From Defluviitaleaceae bacterium (GTDB taxonomy: Bacteria > Bacillota > Clostridia > Lachnospirales > WRAX01), in the NCBI GenBank assembly GCA_009785555.1, contig WQWB01000004.1:1-60591 (forward strand): a stretch of 60,591 nt of DNA. The letters run 5' to 3'. Below are positions 18,985 through 29,640 of the stretch, in pieces; position 1 is the first letter of the stretch; each line of letters opens with the position of its first letter. The notes beneath the pieces were generated by a model. That model worked only from the letters and a program-made list of their open reading frames with translations. It searched no databases and was not told where the DNA came from. The position numbers and the translations under genes were made by a program.

Positions 18985-20772
18985 TCAAGCGACAATTGTT
19001 AAATCCACTATCTTAAGTTGGATACTGGAATATCCATTATATTCGTTAATATCAATATTAAACGCAATATCGACTTTAAACGGCTTTAATGCCGCACCTC
19101 CATCCAACCAATCCATAGCCGCAGCATCACCATGGACACGTACCAGCTCCTCAGTGAAGCTATCCATCTTGCCAAAGGCTATACCCCGAAGCACAAACTC
19201 ATCCTGAGAAAAGCTAAACCGCAATGTGCGTTTGTCTTTACCGATTCTATCCACGCTGTCGCATGTTATATACCTCATGGCAAAAACAGGCTCGTGGTTG
19301 CCCGACCCAAACGGCTGTAAAAACCCTATCTCACGCGCAAGCGCCATCGTGATTTCCTTGGCGTTCAAATCTCCATCCAAATATACTTTCGGCGTAAGGT
19401 CATAATCCGTAAGGCTGCATCTATCATTAAGATTTTGCCTTAAGGCTGGAATATTTTCAACAGGCATAGTAAGCCCAGCCGCCATCTCGTGCCCACCAAA
19501 ACGCGTAAACAGCACCGCGTTCTTGGAAAGCTCCTCAAACAAATTATATCCGCGCACGGACCTGGCCGACCCCTTAGCCAACCCAGCCTCCCGCGTGGCC
19601 GTCAGCACGATAACGGGGTGGTGCGTCTTGTCTTTTATCCGCCCAGCTACGATACCCGCTATGCTTTCCGGTATATCTTCATCATACATAACGTATACCT
19701 TACACCCCGTCGCCTCCAACTCACCGACGACCTCGCCCATACGTTCCGCCGCATCTGTCGTTAATTTCTTACGTTCCTCATTAAGAGCTGATAGGTTTTT
19801 AGCAAGATCCCTTGCCCGCGTTCCATCCCCTTTACCAAGCAAAAACAGCTCCGCAGCTAAATCTGCCACATCCAAGCGCCCTGAAGCGTTTATACACGGG
19901 CCGATGATAAAGCCTACATCAAAGACACCGATGGTTTTGTGCAGCAAGTCCCGCTCGGACAACAGCGCGTTAAGCCCCGTGTTTGCCGTACCACGGTTAA
20001 GTGCGGCCAAGCCGTTTATAGTGATTATACGGTTTTCATCCGTAAGAGAGACTATGTCACAGACCGTGGCAAGTGCGGCGAAGATGAGGTGCTCGTTCTC
20101 TACCTCTTCCCACGCGGCCGCTTTGTCATCAATCTTGTACAGCAGCTCCGCAAACTTATAGGATATCGCGGCGGCGCATAGGAGTTTGAATGGATATTCA
20201 CACCCTACTTGTTTTGGGTTTATTATGGCATCCGCTTCGGGTAGAATTTGGCCAGCTTCAGAGATTCCGGGCTCGTGGTGGTCTATAACGACAACCTGTA
20301 TGCCAAGACTTTTCGCAAGCCTTATTTCCTCTATTGAGGAAATGCCGTTGTCGCAGGTTATTATAAGCTCCGTCCCATTACGCGCCAAATGGTGGATTGC
20401 TTCAACGTTAAGGCCATAGCCTTCCTCCGCGCGCCCGGGTATATAATAACCCGCACGCCCGCCAAGTGCCTCGATCGTATTTACCAAAATAACGACGGAC
20501 GATACCCCGTCCACGTCATAATCACCGTAAACCGTGATTTTACGGTCGTTTTTTATCGCATCTAAAGTAACCTCCGCGCCCTTTACGCCATCTTTAAGAA
20601 GATACGGATCGTGCATATAACTTTTTAGCGGGCGGAGGAACTTTATTACGGAATTTTTTGTACGGATACCACGGTGGGCAAGCACCTTGGCCGTGGCTGT
20701 ATTTATGCCCATGGCTTGGCTCATTTGGCCCGTGTCCACATCCGTTTCATGGTATAGCCAAAGTGGCTTCAT
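18985..20772 (-). CDS. recJ: Single-stranded-DNA-specific exonuclease RecJ
   Basis: DHH-family motifs ITVYGDYDVDGVSSVVIL and VVVIDHHEPG. Confidence 0.94.
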   Translation of the reverse strand: MKPLWLYHETDVDTGQMSQAMGINTATAKVLAHRGIRTKNSVIKFLRPLKSYMHDPYLLKDGVKGAEVTLDAIKNDRKITVYGDYDVDGVSSVVILVNTIEALGGRAGYYIPGRAEEGYGLNVEAIHHLARNGTELIITCDNGISSIEEIRLAKSLGIQVVVIDHHEPGISEAGQILPEADAIINPKQVGCEYPFKLLCAAAISYKFAELLYKIDDKAAAWEEVENEHLIFAALATVCDIVSLTDENRIITINGLAALNRGTANTGLNALLSERDLLHKTIGVFDVGFIIGPCINASGRLDVADLAAELFLLGKGDGTRARDLAKNLSALNEERKKLTTDAAERMGEVVGELEATGCKVYVMYDEDIPESIAGIVAGRIKDKTHHPVIVLTATREAGLAKGSARSVRGYNLFEELSKNAVLFTRFGGHEMAAGLTMPVENIPALRQNLNDRCSLTDYDLTPKVYLDGDLNAKEITMALAREIGFLQPFGSGNHEPVFAMRYITCDSVDRIGKDKRTLRFSFSQDEFVLRGIAFGKMDSFTEELVRVHGDAAAMDWLDGGAALKPFKVDIAFNIDINEYNGYSSIQLKIVDLTIVA

Positions 20773-21782
20773 GACAGTACCTTTGCTACAGAAGCGGCGG
20801 CTTTGCGGATGTCGCTCTCGTCAACATCTTTATGCGTAACCATACGGTAAACGCCGGCATCCGCCCCGTTTATAAGGACGGATTGCTTTGCCAGCAAACT
20901 CTCCAACCTTACATCTTTTTGGACGGTGAAGAACACCATGTTTATTTCCGGTTCACGCACTACGTATACACCGTTGATTTCTGTGAGGAGCGCGGCTAGA
21001 AGCATTGCGTTCTCATGGTCCACATGCAACCTTTTAGCACAATTTTCAAGGGCGACGATACCCGCCGCCGCCAATATACCGGCCTGGCGCATACCGCCGC
21101 CGAGCAGCTTACGCTTGTATCTGGCCTTGTTGATAAAATCGGCCGCTCCAGCCAGCACGGAGCCAACAGGAGCACAAAGGCCTTTGGAGAGGCAAACCAT
21201 TACGCTGTCCACATATGCTGTCAGCTCATTTGGTTTTACGTTCATATGGCTGGCGGCGTTAAAAAGCCGCGCACCGTCCAAATGTATCGGCACGCCTTTT
21301 TCCTTCGCGATTTCGGCGATCTCCTGCATGGTTTGGAGTGGCACTACGCGCCCGTTTGCAAGGGCATTCTCCAGGCATATCAATGAGGTAGACGGCTCAT
21401 GTATGTCGTAATGCGTGCGTATGCGAGATTTTATCGCCTCCGGGCAAGGCATCCCATCCTTAAACGCAATTGGCCGCAGCTGCACGCCGGCAATAACCGC
21501 CGCCGCACCGCCCTCATGCACGATGATGTGGCTGTCTTCACCTAAAACAACTTCACTGCCGCGCTCGCTCCATGTATAAAGCGCAAGCTGGTTGCCGAAC
21601 GTACCCGACGGCACGAAAAGCGCGGCCTCCATCCCCAAAACCTTTGCCGTAAGCCTTTCTAACTTATTAACGGTAGGGTCGTCGCCGTATACGTCGTCCC
21701 CAAGGGGGGCGGCAGCTATCGCTTCATACATTTCCGGCGTTGGGCGCGTAACAGTATCGCTTCGCAAGTCAATTACTTTCAT
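20769..21782 (-). CDS. ltaE: Low-specificity threonine aldolase
   Basis: [45 protein letters not shown] lysine region [18 protein letters not shown]. Confidence 0.93.
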   Translation of the reverse strand: MKVIDLRSDTVTRPTPEMYEAIAAAPLGDDVYGDDPTVNKLERLTAKVLGMEAALFVPSGTFGNQLALYTWSERGSEVVLGEDSHIIVHEGGAAAVIAGVQLRPIAFKDGMPCPEAIKSRIRTHYDIHEPSTSLICLENALANGRVVPLQTMQEIAEIAKEKGVPIHLDGARLFNAASHMNVKPNELTAYVDSVMVCLSKGLCAPVGSVLAGAADFINKARYKRKLLGGGMRQAGILAAAGIVALENCAKRLHVDHENAMLLAALLTEINGVYVVREPEINMVFFTVQKDVRLESLLAKQSVLINGADAGVYRMVTHKDVDESDIRKAAASVAKVLS

Positions 21783-21811
21783 ATAATCTATCTCCTAATC
21801 CACTTGTTTAT

Positions 21812-22390
21812 CTAAATTGAATCATCTTTATGATAATCACTCCGTAAAACAGAATAAATCACACCATCCACAACCCCTCTGTCATGGAAATAAAACCCTT
21901 GCCTGGCAATGCCTTCCCGTATGAATCCGCAATTTTCAAGTACAGAAAGAGATGCCAAGTTCGTCGGCACAGCTTCCGCATATATTCGGTTTATCCCGAT
22001 CAAATCAAAAAGAAATCTAACCACCGCATTTACGGACTTTGTAGCAACCCTCTTACCCCAATACCTTTCATTTACCCTATATCCTATGGCGACCATATTC
22101 ACATCGGCATTATAACCATAAATTTCAAACACGCCAACTGGAAAATCCCCCTCTATCTTCAAAGTAATTGCCATGCGTATCATTTGCCTATCTTCAAACT
22201 GCCCGCCAAAGCGTTCAATCAGTTCCGCCACGGCTTCCTTCGTATCCTTAAGCCCTGACGGGGTATATTCAAACAGCCTTTTGTTATTATAAATCTCAAA
22301 CAATGCATCGACATCAGCAACAGTTATTTTACGTAACAAAATCTCATCAGTTTCTATATGTGGAAATTTATCAAATGGACTCTTCTTCAT
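21812..22390 (-). CDS. GNAT family N-acetyltransferase
   Basis: IGYRVNERYWGKRVATKSVNAVVRFLFDLIGINRIYAEAVPTNLASLSVLENCGFIREG. Confidence 0.9.
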   Translation of the reverse strand: MKKSPFDKFPHIETDEILLRKITVADVDALFEIYNNKRLFEYTPSGLKDTKEAVAELIERFGGQFEDRQMIRMAITLKIEGDFPVGVFEIYGYNADVNMVAIGYRVNERYWGKRVATKSVNAVVRFLFDLIGINRIYAEAVPTNLASLSVLENCGFIREGIARQGFYFHDRGVVDGVIYSVLRSDYHKDDSI

Positions 22391-22441
22391 TCATTACTCC
22401 TAATCCGATTTGTAGTCATATCATGTAATCTCGTATGCTTC

Positions 22442-22590
22442 CTAAAAAATTAAGTATTTTCGGTAGTCAACAAGTTCCATATACCCACAGGCGTTGATTA
22501 ACTCCCGAAGGGAATATAAATGACCTGCGCCATATATCACGAAGATCCGTTAATAACGTTCACAAAGTTGTTGGATGTTTGCAAATATCC
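22442..22590 (-). pseudogene. C-terminal remnant of a DUF5694-like protein
   Basis: Minus-strand frame reads IFANIQQLCERY*RIFVIYGAGHLYSLRELINACGYMELVDYRKYLIF*, with one in-frame TAA and no intact N-terminus. Confidence 0.6.
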
Positions 22591-22745
22591 GCAAATTGCG
22601 TTTTTACCATTCCCCATTAAAGGTTGCGCCTGAACGAGAGTCACCTATACGCATCGTGTTAAGCTCAATATAAAATTGATGGTTATTGTACGACCATTTA
22701 ATCTCCAGTCATCAATCCACAGTTATACAGAAACTTATACAACCC

Positions 22746-23972
22746 TTATTCTATAAACAGCCCGTTCGCAAAGTCCTCGGCGTTAAACGGCAGGATATCA
22801 TCAACCCCCTCACCAACGCACACGAAACGCACTGGTATGCCCAAACCACGGACGACTTGGACTATAATGCCGCCCTTAGCCGTTCCGTCCAGTTTTGTGA
22901 GAATAACTCCGCTTACGTTTGTTATCTCTTTGAATGTCGTGGCCTGCGAAACAGCGTTTTGCCCCGTCGTGCCGTCCAGCACGAGCAAAGTTTCGCGGTG
23001 CGCGTCTGGATATTCTCTGTCTATAATCTTCGATATCTTGCGAAGCTCTTCCATCAAATTCGTTTTATTCTGTAGGCGTCCAGCCGTGTCGCATATCAGA
23101 ACGTCCGCATTTCGCGCTTTGGCAGCCTTTATCGCATCAAAAACAACTGCGCCAGGGTCTGAGTTTTCCTGCTGGCGAATGATACTGGCACCGGCGCGAT
23201 CCACCCAAGTCTCCAGCTGGTCTATTGCCGCGGCGCGGAAAGTGTCTCCCGCCGCAACAAGCACCTTCTTGCCCTCACTAACATAACGCGCGGCTAGTTT
23301 CCCTATCGATGTCGTCTTACCGACGCCATTTACGCCAACAACCAAAATAATTGACGGGGACGGAAGCTCAAACCCATCCTCAACCTTAAGCATACCCGCC
23401 ACTTCATTTGCAAGCAGGCGTCTCGCCTCGTCAGGCGAATTAACTTTCTTATCCTTAACTGCAGCGCGTAGAGATTCTATCAAATCGTCCGCCGTGACCG
23501 CACCGATATCCGCTAAGATCAATGCTTCCGTCAGCTCGTCATATACATCGTCGTCTAACCTGTCAAACCCAAATACGGCGGCAATGTTTTTGCGTGTCTT
23601 AGACAGCCCGGTTGCGAATTTGCTAAAAAAGCCCTTTTTTTCTTTTATAACCGTAATCCCCGGTTCAGTTATAGGTTCACCTTCAACCTCAGTGTGGCGG
23701 TCACAGACCGCCCCTACGCTCTCTGCTTGGCTGTTTCCTTCAGCTTCATCTTGGCTGTCACAGACCGCCCCTACGCCCTCCGCTTGGCTGTTTCCTTCAA
23801 CCTCATCTTGGCGGTCACAGACCGCCCCTACGCTCTCCGCTTGGCTGTTTCCTTCAGCTTCATCTTGGCGGTCACAGACCGCTCCCACGCCCTCGGAGTT
23901 TTCTAATACTTCTTCTGGTTTTAAGTCTCTATTCTCTTCTATCCGTTCTTTTTTCTTCTTTTTCCAAAACAT
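22746..23972 (-). CDS. ftsY: Signal recognition particle receptor FtsY with N-terminal tandem repeats
   Basis: VVGVNGVGKTTSIGKLAARY, VLICDTAGRLQNKTNLMEEL, LTKLDGTAKGG; follows smc. Confidence 0.96.
   Translation of the reverse strand: MFWKKKKKERIEENRDLKPEEVLENSEGVGAVCDRQDEAEGNSQAESVGAVCDRQDEVEGNSQAEGVGAVCDSQDEAEGNSQAESVGAVCDRHTEVEGEPITEPGITVIKEKKGFFSKFATGLSKTRKNIAAVFGFDRLDDDVYDELTEALILADIGAVTADDLIESLRAAVKDKKVNSPDEARRLLANEVAGMLKVEDGFELPSPSIILVVGVNGVGKTTSIGKLAARYVSEGKKVLVAAGDTFRAAAIDQLETWVDRAGASIIRQQENSDPGAVVFDAIKAAKARNADVLICDTAGRLQNKTNLMEELRKISKIIDREYPDAHRETLLVLDGTTGQNAVSQATTFKEITNVSGVILTKLDGTAKGGIIVQVVRGLGIPVRFVCVGEGVDDILPFNAEDFANGLFIE
23696..23890 (-). repeat. 57-bp in-frame tandem repeat in ftsY, about 3.5 copies
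   Basis: GGCGGTCACAGACCGCC-type palindromes start at 23696, 23753, 23810 and 23867 (exact 57-nt spacing); encode (VGAVCDRQDEAEGNSQAES)n. Confidence 0.95.
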
Positions 23973-26900
23973 CTACGATACCTCCCTATCTCCATAATCC
24001 TGCATATTTACGCTTACCAGCTTCGACACGCCAACCTCCTGCATGGTTATGCCATGCAGTACGTCTGCTGCCTCCATCGTGCCTTTCCTATGTGTTATTA
24101 TTATAAATTGCGAGCTGTACATCTGTTCACCGTTTTCGTTATATCCCTTCATAAAACGGGCAAAACGCCGCACATTTGCGTCATCTAATGCAGTCTCAAT
24201 TTCGTCCAGCACGCAAAACGGCGATGGCTTCAGACGAAGTATGGCAAACAACAGGGCTATGGCGCAAAGCGCACGCTCACCGCCGGACAGCAGGTTCATA
24301 TTCTGAAGCACCTTACCGGGTGGCCTGGCGATGATTTCAATGCCAGAGGTTAAAGCATTCCCCGGTTCCGTAAGCTCAAGCATCCCGCTACCGCCGCCAA
24401 ACATCTCGGCAAAAACTGCTTTAAAATTCTCTTTTATTTGCGTAAACTGCTCCACAAACAAAGTTTCCATCTGTTTGTTAAGCATGTCCCTTAATTCACC
24501 CAGCTGTTCCATCGCAGCGTATACATCATCCCTCTGTTTTGCCATAAAGGTGTGCCGCTCAAGCAAAAGCCTGTAATCTTCCGCCGCACTCACGTTTACC
24601 GTACCACCCATGGCACGCAACTCACCGCGCAGGCGGTTTTCGTCCTGCCGCAATTTATTTGGCGGACGCACTTTCATTTCGTCATCGGCGTTAAATATAT
24701 CCGTGGCCAATTTCGGCGTTACCTCATACTCTTCCCACATTTCATTATGGTGGCGTTCCGCCTCGCTTTCCAATGAATCCTTACGGATGCGTACGCGATC
24801 CAACTCCGCCTCTAAGCGCGTTTTAAGACGGAACGCTTCCTGCTCCGCCTCAACCTTATCCCTAAGCTCCCGTTCCGCGCCAGCGCGTTTATTTCTAAGC
24901 TCTTCGCTATCAGCCTCAAAACCATCCTTTTCAAGTATCTTTTGTACTCGTTGCTTTTTAGCCTCGTCTATTTCACCATATCTCTTAACCAGCTCTTCAT
25001 CCAATTCTTGCATCATGTTTATAAGATTCTTCGCTTCGTTTCTTGCATCCGAGGCAGCTTCATCCGCTCGTTCAGCCGCCTTTTCCAACTGCCGCACCAG
25101 CTCTGACAAGCTAGAAATCTCGACCAACAAAGCATTATACGATTTGTTAAGTTCATCCCGCACTTTTTTACCTGCGGAAAGGGCTGCCTGCCGCAAGCTC
25201 ATTTCCGATAATAGTTCATCCGTACCTGCACGCGCTGCGGCTTCGGCCTCACGCTGTATACGGATATTTCCGTTAATTTCCGTCAACTTCTGCATTATAG
25301 ATATATCTTGTTTTTCAAGCTCAGCAACCCGCTTTTGCGCGGCAGCAGCAACCGCTTTTATTTGCGCCAGCATGGAAGTTTGGGTAACACGGCGCAACTC
25401 TAATTCATGCAGGCTCATCTTCGCCCGCTCTAAAACTTCAGACGTACCCGTAACCTTGGCGTTTAACTCATCAAGTTCCTCATTTCGTTTTTCCGCGGAT
25501 ACCTCGCTTGTTTTTATTTCACCCGCAAGTTCAACAATCTCACGCTTGCGGCTTAAAATACCGCTACGCCTATCCTGCGAGCCGCCGGTTATCGCACCGC
25601 CCGCTTTTATATCTTCGCCTGCAAGCGTAACGACACGGTGCTTATATCCATATTTACGGGAGAGAGAAATAGCCGCGTCAAAATCTTTTGCAATTAAGAT
25701 GCGACCTAAAAAATTGCCAATAATAGCAATATATTTAGCATCAGCGGAAACAAAATCCGCCGCAACGCCAACGATACCAGGCTCTGCAAGCAGGCGCACT
25801 TTATCTGCCCCAAAATCGCGCCCCTTGACGGCAGTAAGCGGCAAAAACGTCGCACGACCGGATTTATTTGTTTTCAGATACTCTATTGCACGTTTGGCCG
25901 CATTCTCATCATCCACGACAATATCTGTAATCGCGCCCCCCAATGCAACCTCTACGGCAGTTTCATAGTTTTTTTCAGTTGATATCAAATCACCGACCGC
26001 GCCGATGATACCGCTTAATTTACCCGATGACCTTGCGTTCAAGATTGTCTTAACTGCGTGCTGGTAACCGTCGTGCGACGCTTCAAGCTCAGATAAAACC
26101 TTAAATCGCTGGCGGTATTCCAATAAAGCAGCCGCCTCCGCGCGGTAGATATTCTTAAGTTCCGTATATTCGGCGTTAATGGCATCACGTATCTCGGTAT
26201 AACGCGCAATATCTTCCTTGCATTTTTCTCCATCGGAAGCCAACGTTTGCAACGTCTCTTCTGCATCAGTCTGCTTCCCTGAATATTCCGCAAGCTCTTC
26301 TGCAAGCGCCGCAAGCTCTTCCACCAAGGACTCCTTACGGTTCTCAAGCTCATCATACGCCGTTAAAAGCCCTTCGATACGCGTTTTCGCGTCTGTCAAA
26401 CCGGATAATATCTCAATATGCTTGGCATTAAACTCCTCAATTTCCCGCTCACGTTCCGCTATCTCTTCTTCACTGCGGTTGATATCCAGCTTTATTTTGC
26501 CACCGGTGCCGGTTTTTTCGGTAATTTCCTGTTTTAAACTCACGGCTCGTTGTGTCGACATTGTTCGTTCATCGTCAAAACCCTTCGCCGCTGCGCGCCG
26601 TGCCTCTGCATCGCTTATGTTACGTTTTTTTGCCTCGTCTATATGCTCTATCTGCATTTCCCGGATTTTTATTTCGTTGTCAAATCCAGCAATTGCAAGC
26701 TGAACATCGTTCCTTTCATCATAAAACCGCTGTATTTCGTTATTTAAAAATTCAAGTTGCTCGCGTAGCTTTTCCGCCTCGTTTTGCTGTTCTCCACGCT
26801 TACCCTCGGCATCCGCAAGGGCTTTTTTCACGCCGTTTATATCGTCGTTCGCTCTATCCTTCTGTTCCTCAAATCCTTGCAGGAACAGAACATAGATACT

Positions 26901-27593
26901 TATCTTTACGCGTTTCAGCTCATCTGACAAGGCAATGAAGCGACGCGCCTTTTCTGCTTGCTCCGCCATCGGCTCAAGGCTTCCCTCAATCTCCGTTATA
27001 ATATCCGAAACACGCACCAGGCTTTGCTCCTCGCGCGCCAACTTCGACACCGCCTCGTCCCGCCTCGTACGGTATTTTATAATACCCGCAGCTTCCTCAA
27101 AAAGCGCGCGCCTGTCTTCAGATTTTGCACTTAGGATATCGTCAATCCTGCCCTGGCCTATAATTGAATAACCTTCCCTACCAAGCCCCGTATCCATAAA
27201 AAGCTCGTGCACATCTTTAAGGCGCACATTTTTAGCGTTGATAAGATAATTACTCTCTCCGCTTCGGTACAAGCGGCGGCTTACGGCAATCTCGCTCCCG
27301 TACTCCATCCCGCTTTTGTTAAAGGATCCGCAGGCATTGTCCAGCACAAGCGTAACCTCGGCAAAGGCCATACCCCGCCGATTCTCCGTGCCGCTAAAGA
27401 TAACATCCTCCATCTTACGCCCGCGTAGCTGTTTAACGCTTTGTTCACCAAGTGTCCAACGTATCGCATCAGCCACATTCGACTTTCCGCTGCCATTCGG
27501 CCCCACAACCGCCGTAACTCCAGGGGCGAACTCGATAACGGTTTTCTCATAGAAAGACTTGAATCCATGGAGTTCCAGCCGTTTTAGGTGCAT
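23973..27593 (-). CDS. smc: Chromosome segregation protein SMC
   Basis: MHLKRLELHGFKSFYEKTVIEF...VGPNGSGKSNVADAIRW; C-terminal LLSGGERALCAIALLFAI...FCVLDEIETALDDANV. Confidence 0.97.
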   Translation of the reverse strand: MHLKRLELHGFKSFYEKTVIEFAPGVTAVVGPNGSGKSNVADAIRWTLGEQSVKQLRGRKMEDVIFSGTENRRGMAFAEVTLVLDNACGSFNKSGMEYGSEIAVSRRLYRSGESNYLINAKNVRLKDVHELFMDTGLGREGYSIIGQGRIDDILSAKSEDRRALFEEAAGIIKYRTRRDEAVSKLAREEQSLVRVSDIITEIEGSLEPMAEQAEKARRFIALSDELKRVKISIYVLFLQGFEEQKDRANDDINGVKKALADAEGKRGEQQNEAEKLREQLEFLNNEIQRFYDERNDVQLAIAGFDNEIKIREMQIEHIDEAKKRNISDAEARRAAAKGFDDERTMSTQRAVSLKQEITEKTGTGGKIKLDINRSEEEIAEREREIEEFNAKHIEILSGLTDAKTRIEGLLTAYDELENRKESLVEELAALAEELAEYSGKQTDAEETLQTLASDGEKCKEDIARYTEIRDAINAEYTELKNIYRAEAAALLEYRQRFKVLSELEASHDGYQHAVKTILNARSSGKLSGIIGAVGDLISTEKNYETAVEVALGGAITDIVVDDENAAKRAIEYLKTNKSGRATFLPLTAVKGRDFGADKVRLLAEPGIVGVAADFVSADAKYIAIIGNFLGRILIAKDFDAAISLSRKYGYKHRVVTLAGEDIKAGGAITGGSQDRRSGILSRKREIVELAGEIKTSEVSAEKRNEELDELNAKVTGTSEVLERAKMSLHELELRRVTQTSMLAQIKAVAAAAQKRVAELEKQDISIMQKLTEINGNIRIQREAEAAARAGTDELLSEMSLRQAALSAGKKVRDELNKSYNALLVEISSLSELVRQLEKAAERADEAASDARNEAKNLINMMQELDEELVKRYGEIDEAKKQRVQKILEKDGFEADSEELRNKRAGAERELRDKVEAEQEAFRLKTRLEAELDRVRIRKDSLESEAERHHNEMWEEYEVTPKLATDIFNADDEMKVRPPNKLRQDENRLRGELRAMGGTVNVSAAEDYRLLLERHTFMAKQRDDVYAAMEQLGELRDMLNKQMETLFVEQFTQIKENFKAVFAEMFGGGSGMLELTEPGNALTSGIEIIARPPGKVLQNMNLLSGGERALCAIALLFAILRLKPSPFCVLDEIETALDDANVRRFARFMKGYNENGEQMYSSQFIIITHRKGTMEAADVLHGITMQEVGVSKLVSVNMQDYGDREVS

Positions 27594-27617
27594 TATATAA
27601 TTCTCTCCTTGATTCTT

Positions 27618-27667
27618 TTATCGTGTGTTTCGTGGTTAAATTTAATAAACCACGAAATACACGATAA
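27618..27667. repeat. 20-bp near-perfect inverted repeat between the ABC transporter and smc
   Basis: TTATCGTGTGTTTCGTGGTT / AACCACGAAATACACGATAA with a 10-nt loop; the right arm recurs at about 34615-34631. Confidence 0.85.
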
Positions 27668-29530
27668 TTACATTTCATCAAACTCATCAGCAAGCATCGA
27701 CTGTATATCCCAAATCCGCTTATATAGCCCCGGACGCGCGATAAGCTCGTCATGCGTACCGACGTCGGCGATGCGGCCACCTTCCACAACGAACACGCGC
27801 TCAGCATGCATAAGCGTTGTAATGCGCTGGGATATAATGAAAGTCGTCACGTCCTTTGCCCGCTCCTTAAGCGCTGCGCGGATCTGAGCGTCCGTCTCTG
27901 TATCAACGGCAGACAGCGAATCATCAAAAATAAGTATGTCAGAGTTCTTTATCAGCGTCCGCGCTATGGCTACGCGCTGTTTTTGCCCACCAGACAGGGT
28001 AACGCCGCGCTCACCGATCATCGTTTCATAGCCTTCATCAAAGCCTTCAATGAAACCATGGGCGTGGGCAACCTTCGCCGCATCCAGCACTTCGTCCGTC
28101 TCAACGACATCCTTAGCCATACGCAGGTTTTTATCTATCGTCTTAGAGTAAAGGAACGGCTCTTGAAGTACAAGGCCAATTCGTTCACGCAGCCATTTTT
28201 TGTCTATTTGGCTAATCTCACGACCATTAATCTTAACAGAGCCGTTTTGGTAGTCGTATAGGCGAAGCAACATGTGCATGATGGTCGACTTACCACTGCC
28301 CGTTGAACCAAGCACACCGATGCTCTCTCCCGGCTGTACGGCGAAGGACATCTTGTTAAGCACCGGCTTGCCGTCGTTGTAAGCAAACGTCACGTCGTTA
28401 AACACCAATTCGCCGCGCAGCGGGTGCTGCGTCACTCCTTCATTGTCCTTCTCCTGCGGCGTGTCCAATATTTCAAAAACACGCCCGATACTCACCTGCA
28501 TACGCCCCATATCACTTAAAATACGCCCCATTTGGCGTACCGGCCATAAAAGCATGCCGATGTATGAATTGAACAGTATAAACTCGCCGATGGTTATGTA
28601 TCCGCTGTATGCCATGTAAATTCCGTAGGCCAAGACGCCAAGCTGTGCGCCAAGCGCAAGCAGATCCGAACTGCTCCAGTAATAAGACATAAGCCTAAGG
28701 TGCTTCATGTTCAAATCCCTAAACTCCTGGTTTCGCTTGTCAAACTTCGCCATTTCGTATTTTTGGCGGCCAAAGGCGCGAACTACGCGTACGCCCGACA
28801 GGTTCTCCTGCAGTACGGCACTCATCTCGCCCTCTTTTTCATCCGTCAACTTAAATGCCGCGCGGCACTTTTTGAAGAAAACATAGGAAAACACCAAAAT
28901 AACGGGTATAAAAAGCGCGGAAATAACGGTCATCCGCACGTTTACGGAAAACATTATAGCCAGCGTAAAAATAGTTAAAAATATAGCTCGCCCCATCTCC
29001 GGCACCTGCATGATGAGGAAGCGGCGGATCGTCTCCACGTCCGATGTGCAGCGTTGGATAAGATCCCCTGTCTTGGCCTGTACATGGTAGTCGTATGGCA
29101 GTTTCTGAAGGTGATCATATAAATTGTCCTTCATCTTCTTAGCCATATTCTCCGACGCCATGGACGAGAAATTGCCGCGGATAACCATAAACGCGCCGTT
29201 TATAAGCGTCACAACGATTATCGCGCCGCCGCAGATCCACAAAATGTTTGGATGGGTAGAAAGCCCCTCTTCACCACCAACCAACGCGTTAACAAACCAG
29301 CGCACGGCGGCATTATCCATCAGCGGCTCACTGCCAAGCACGCTGTCCACGGTAACTGTAACAATGAGCGGGCGCACAAGCCGCCCCAATGCCGCTATCG
29401 CCGTAGTTATTATTGCTACGGCAAAAAATGTTTTATTACCGCGCATAAGTTTCATTAATCTTTTTAATGTAATCAAGGTTTTCAGCTCCATTAACTTAGA
29501 GTTACAAACTTCCATCATACATTCTAGCAC
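27668..29530 (-). CDS. ABC transporter, ATP-binding/permease protein (exporter type)
   Basis: Walker A GVLGSTGSGKSTIMHMLL, signature LSGGQKQRVAIARTLIKNSDILIFDDSLSAVD; N-terminal TM domain. Start codon uncertain. Confidence 0.95.
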   Translation of the reverse strand: MLECMMEVCNSKLMELKTLITLKRLMKLMRGNKTFFAVAIITTAIAALGRLVRPLIVTVTVDSVLGSEPLMDNAAVRWFVNALVGGEEGLSTHPNILWICGGAIIVVTLINGAFMVIRGNFSSMASENMAKKMKDNLYDHLQKLPYDYHVQAKTGDLIQRCTSDVETIRRFLIMQVPEMGRAIFLTIFTLAIMFSVNVRMTVISALFIPVILVFSYVFFKKCRAAFKLTDEKEGEMSAVLQENLSGVRVVRAFGRQKYEMAKFDKRNQEFRDLNMKHLRLMSYYWSSSDLLALGAQLGVLAYGIYMAYSGYITIGEFILFNSYIGMLLWPVRQMGRILSDMGRMQVSIGRVFEILDTPQEKDNEGVTQHPLRGELVFNDVTFAYNDGKPVLNKMSFAVQPGESIGVLGSTGSGKSTIMHMLLRLYDYQNGSVKINGREISQIDKKWLRERIGLVLQEPFLYSKTIDKNLRMAKDVVETDEVLDAAKVAHAHGFIEGFDEGYETMIGERGVTLSGGQKQRVAIARTLIKNSDILIFDDSLSAVDTETDAQIRAALKERAKDVTTFIISQRITTLMHAERVFVVEGGRIADVGTHDELIARPGLYKRIWDIQSMLADEFDEM

Positions 29531-29640
29531 ATAACTTTAATTTTTACAAGGTCTGCCAAAAACAAAAGTTTGATTTTTTTCATGCTTTGTGGTAAATTTA
29601 AGTTATTAATATGTGAAGAGCCATAAAAAGGAGAAATCTT

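Noticed and set aside
19523-20161. 212-aa ORF antisense to recJ
   Set aside because: Ser/Ala-rich antisense ORF with no independent evidence.
23696-23890. Possible CRISPR array
   Set aside because: Spacers are not unique: the whole 57-bp unit repeats and encodes an in-frame protein repeat.
24610-25968. 452-aa Ser-rich ORF antisense to smc
   Set aside because: Shadow ORF: a strong SMC protein occupies the other strand, and the Ser/Ala-rich composition is the antisense image of its coiled coil.
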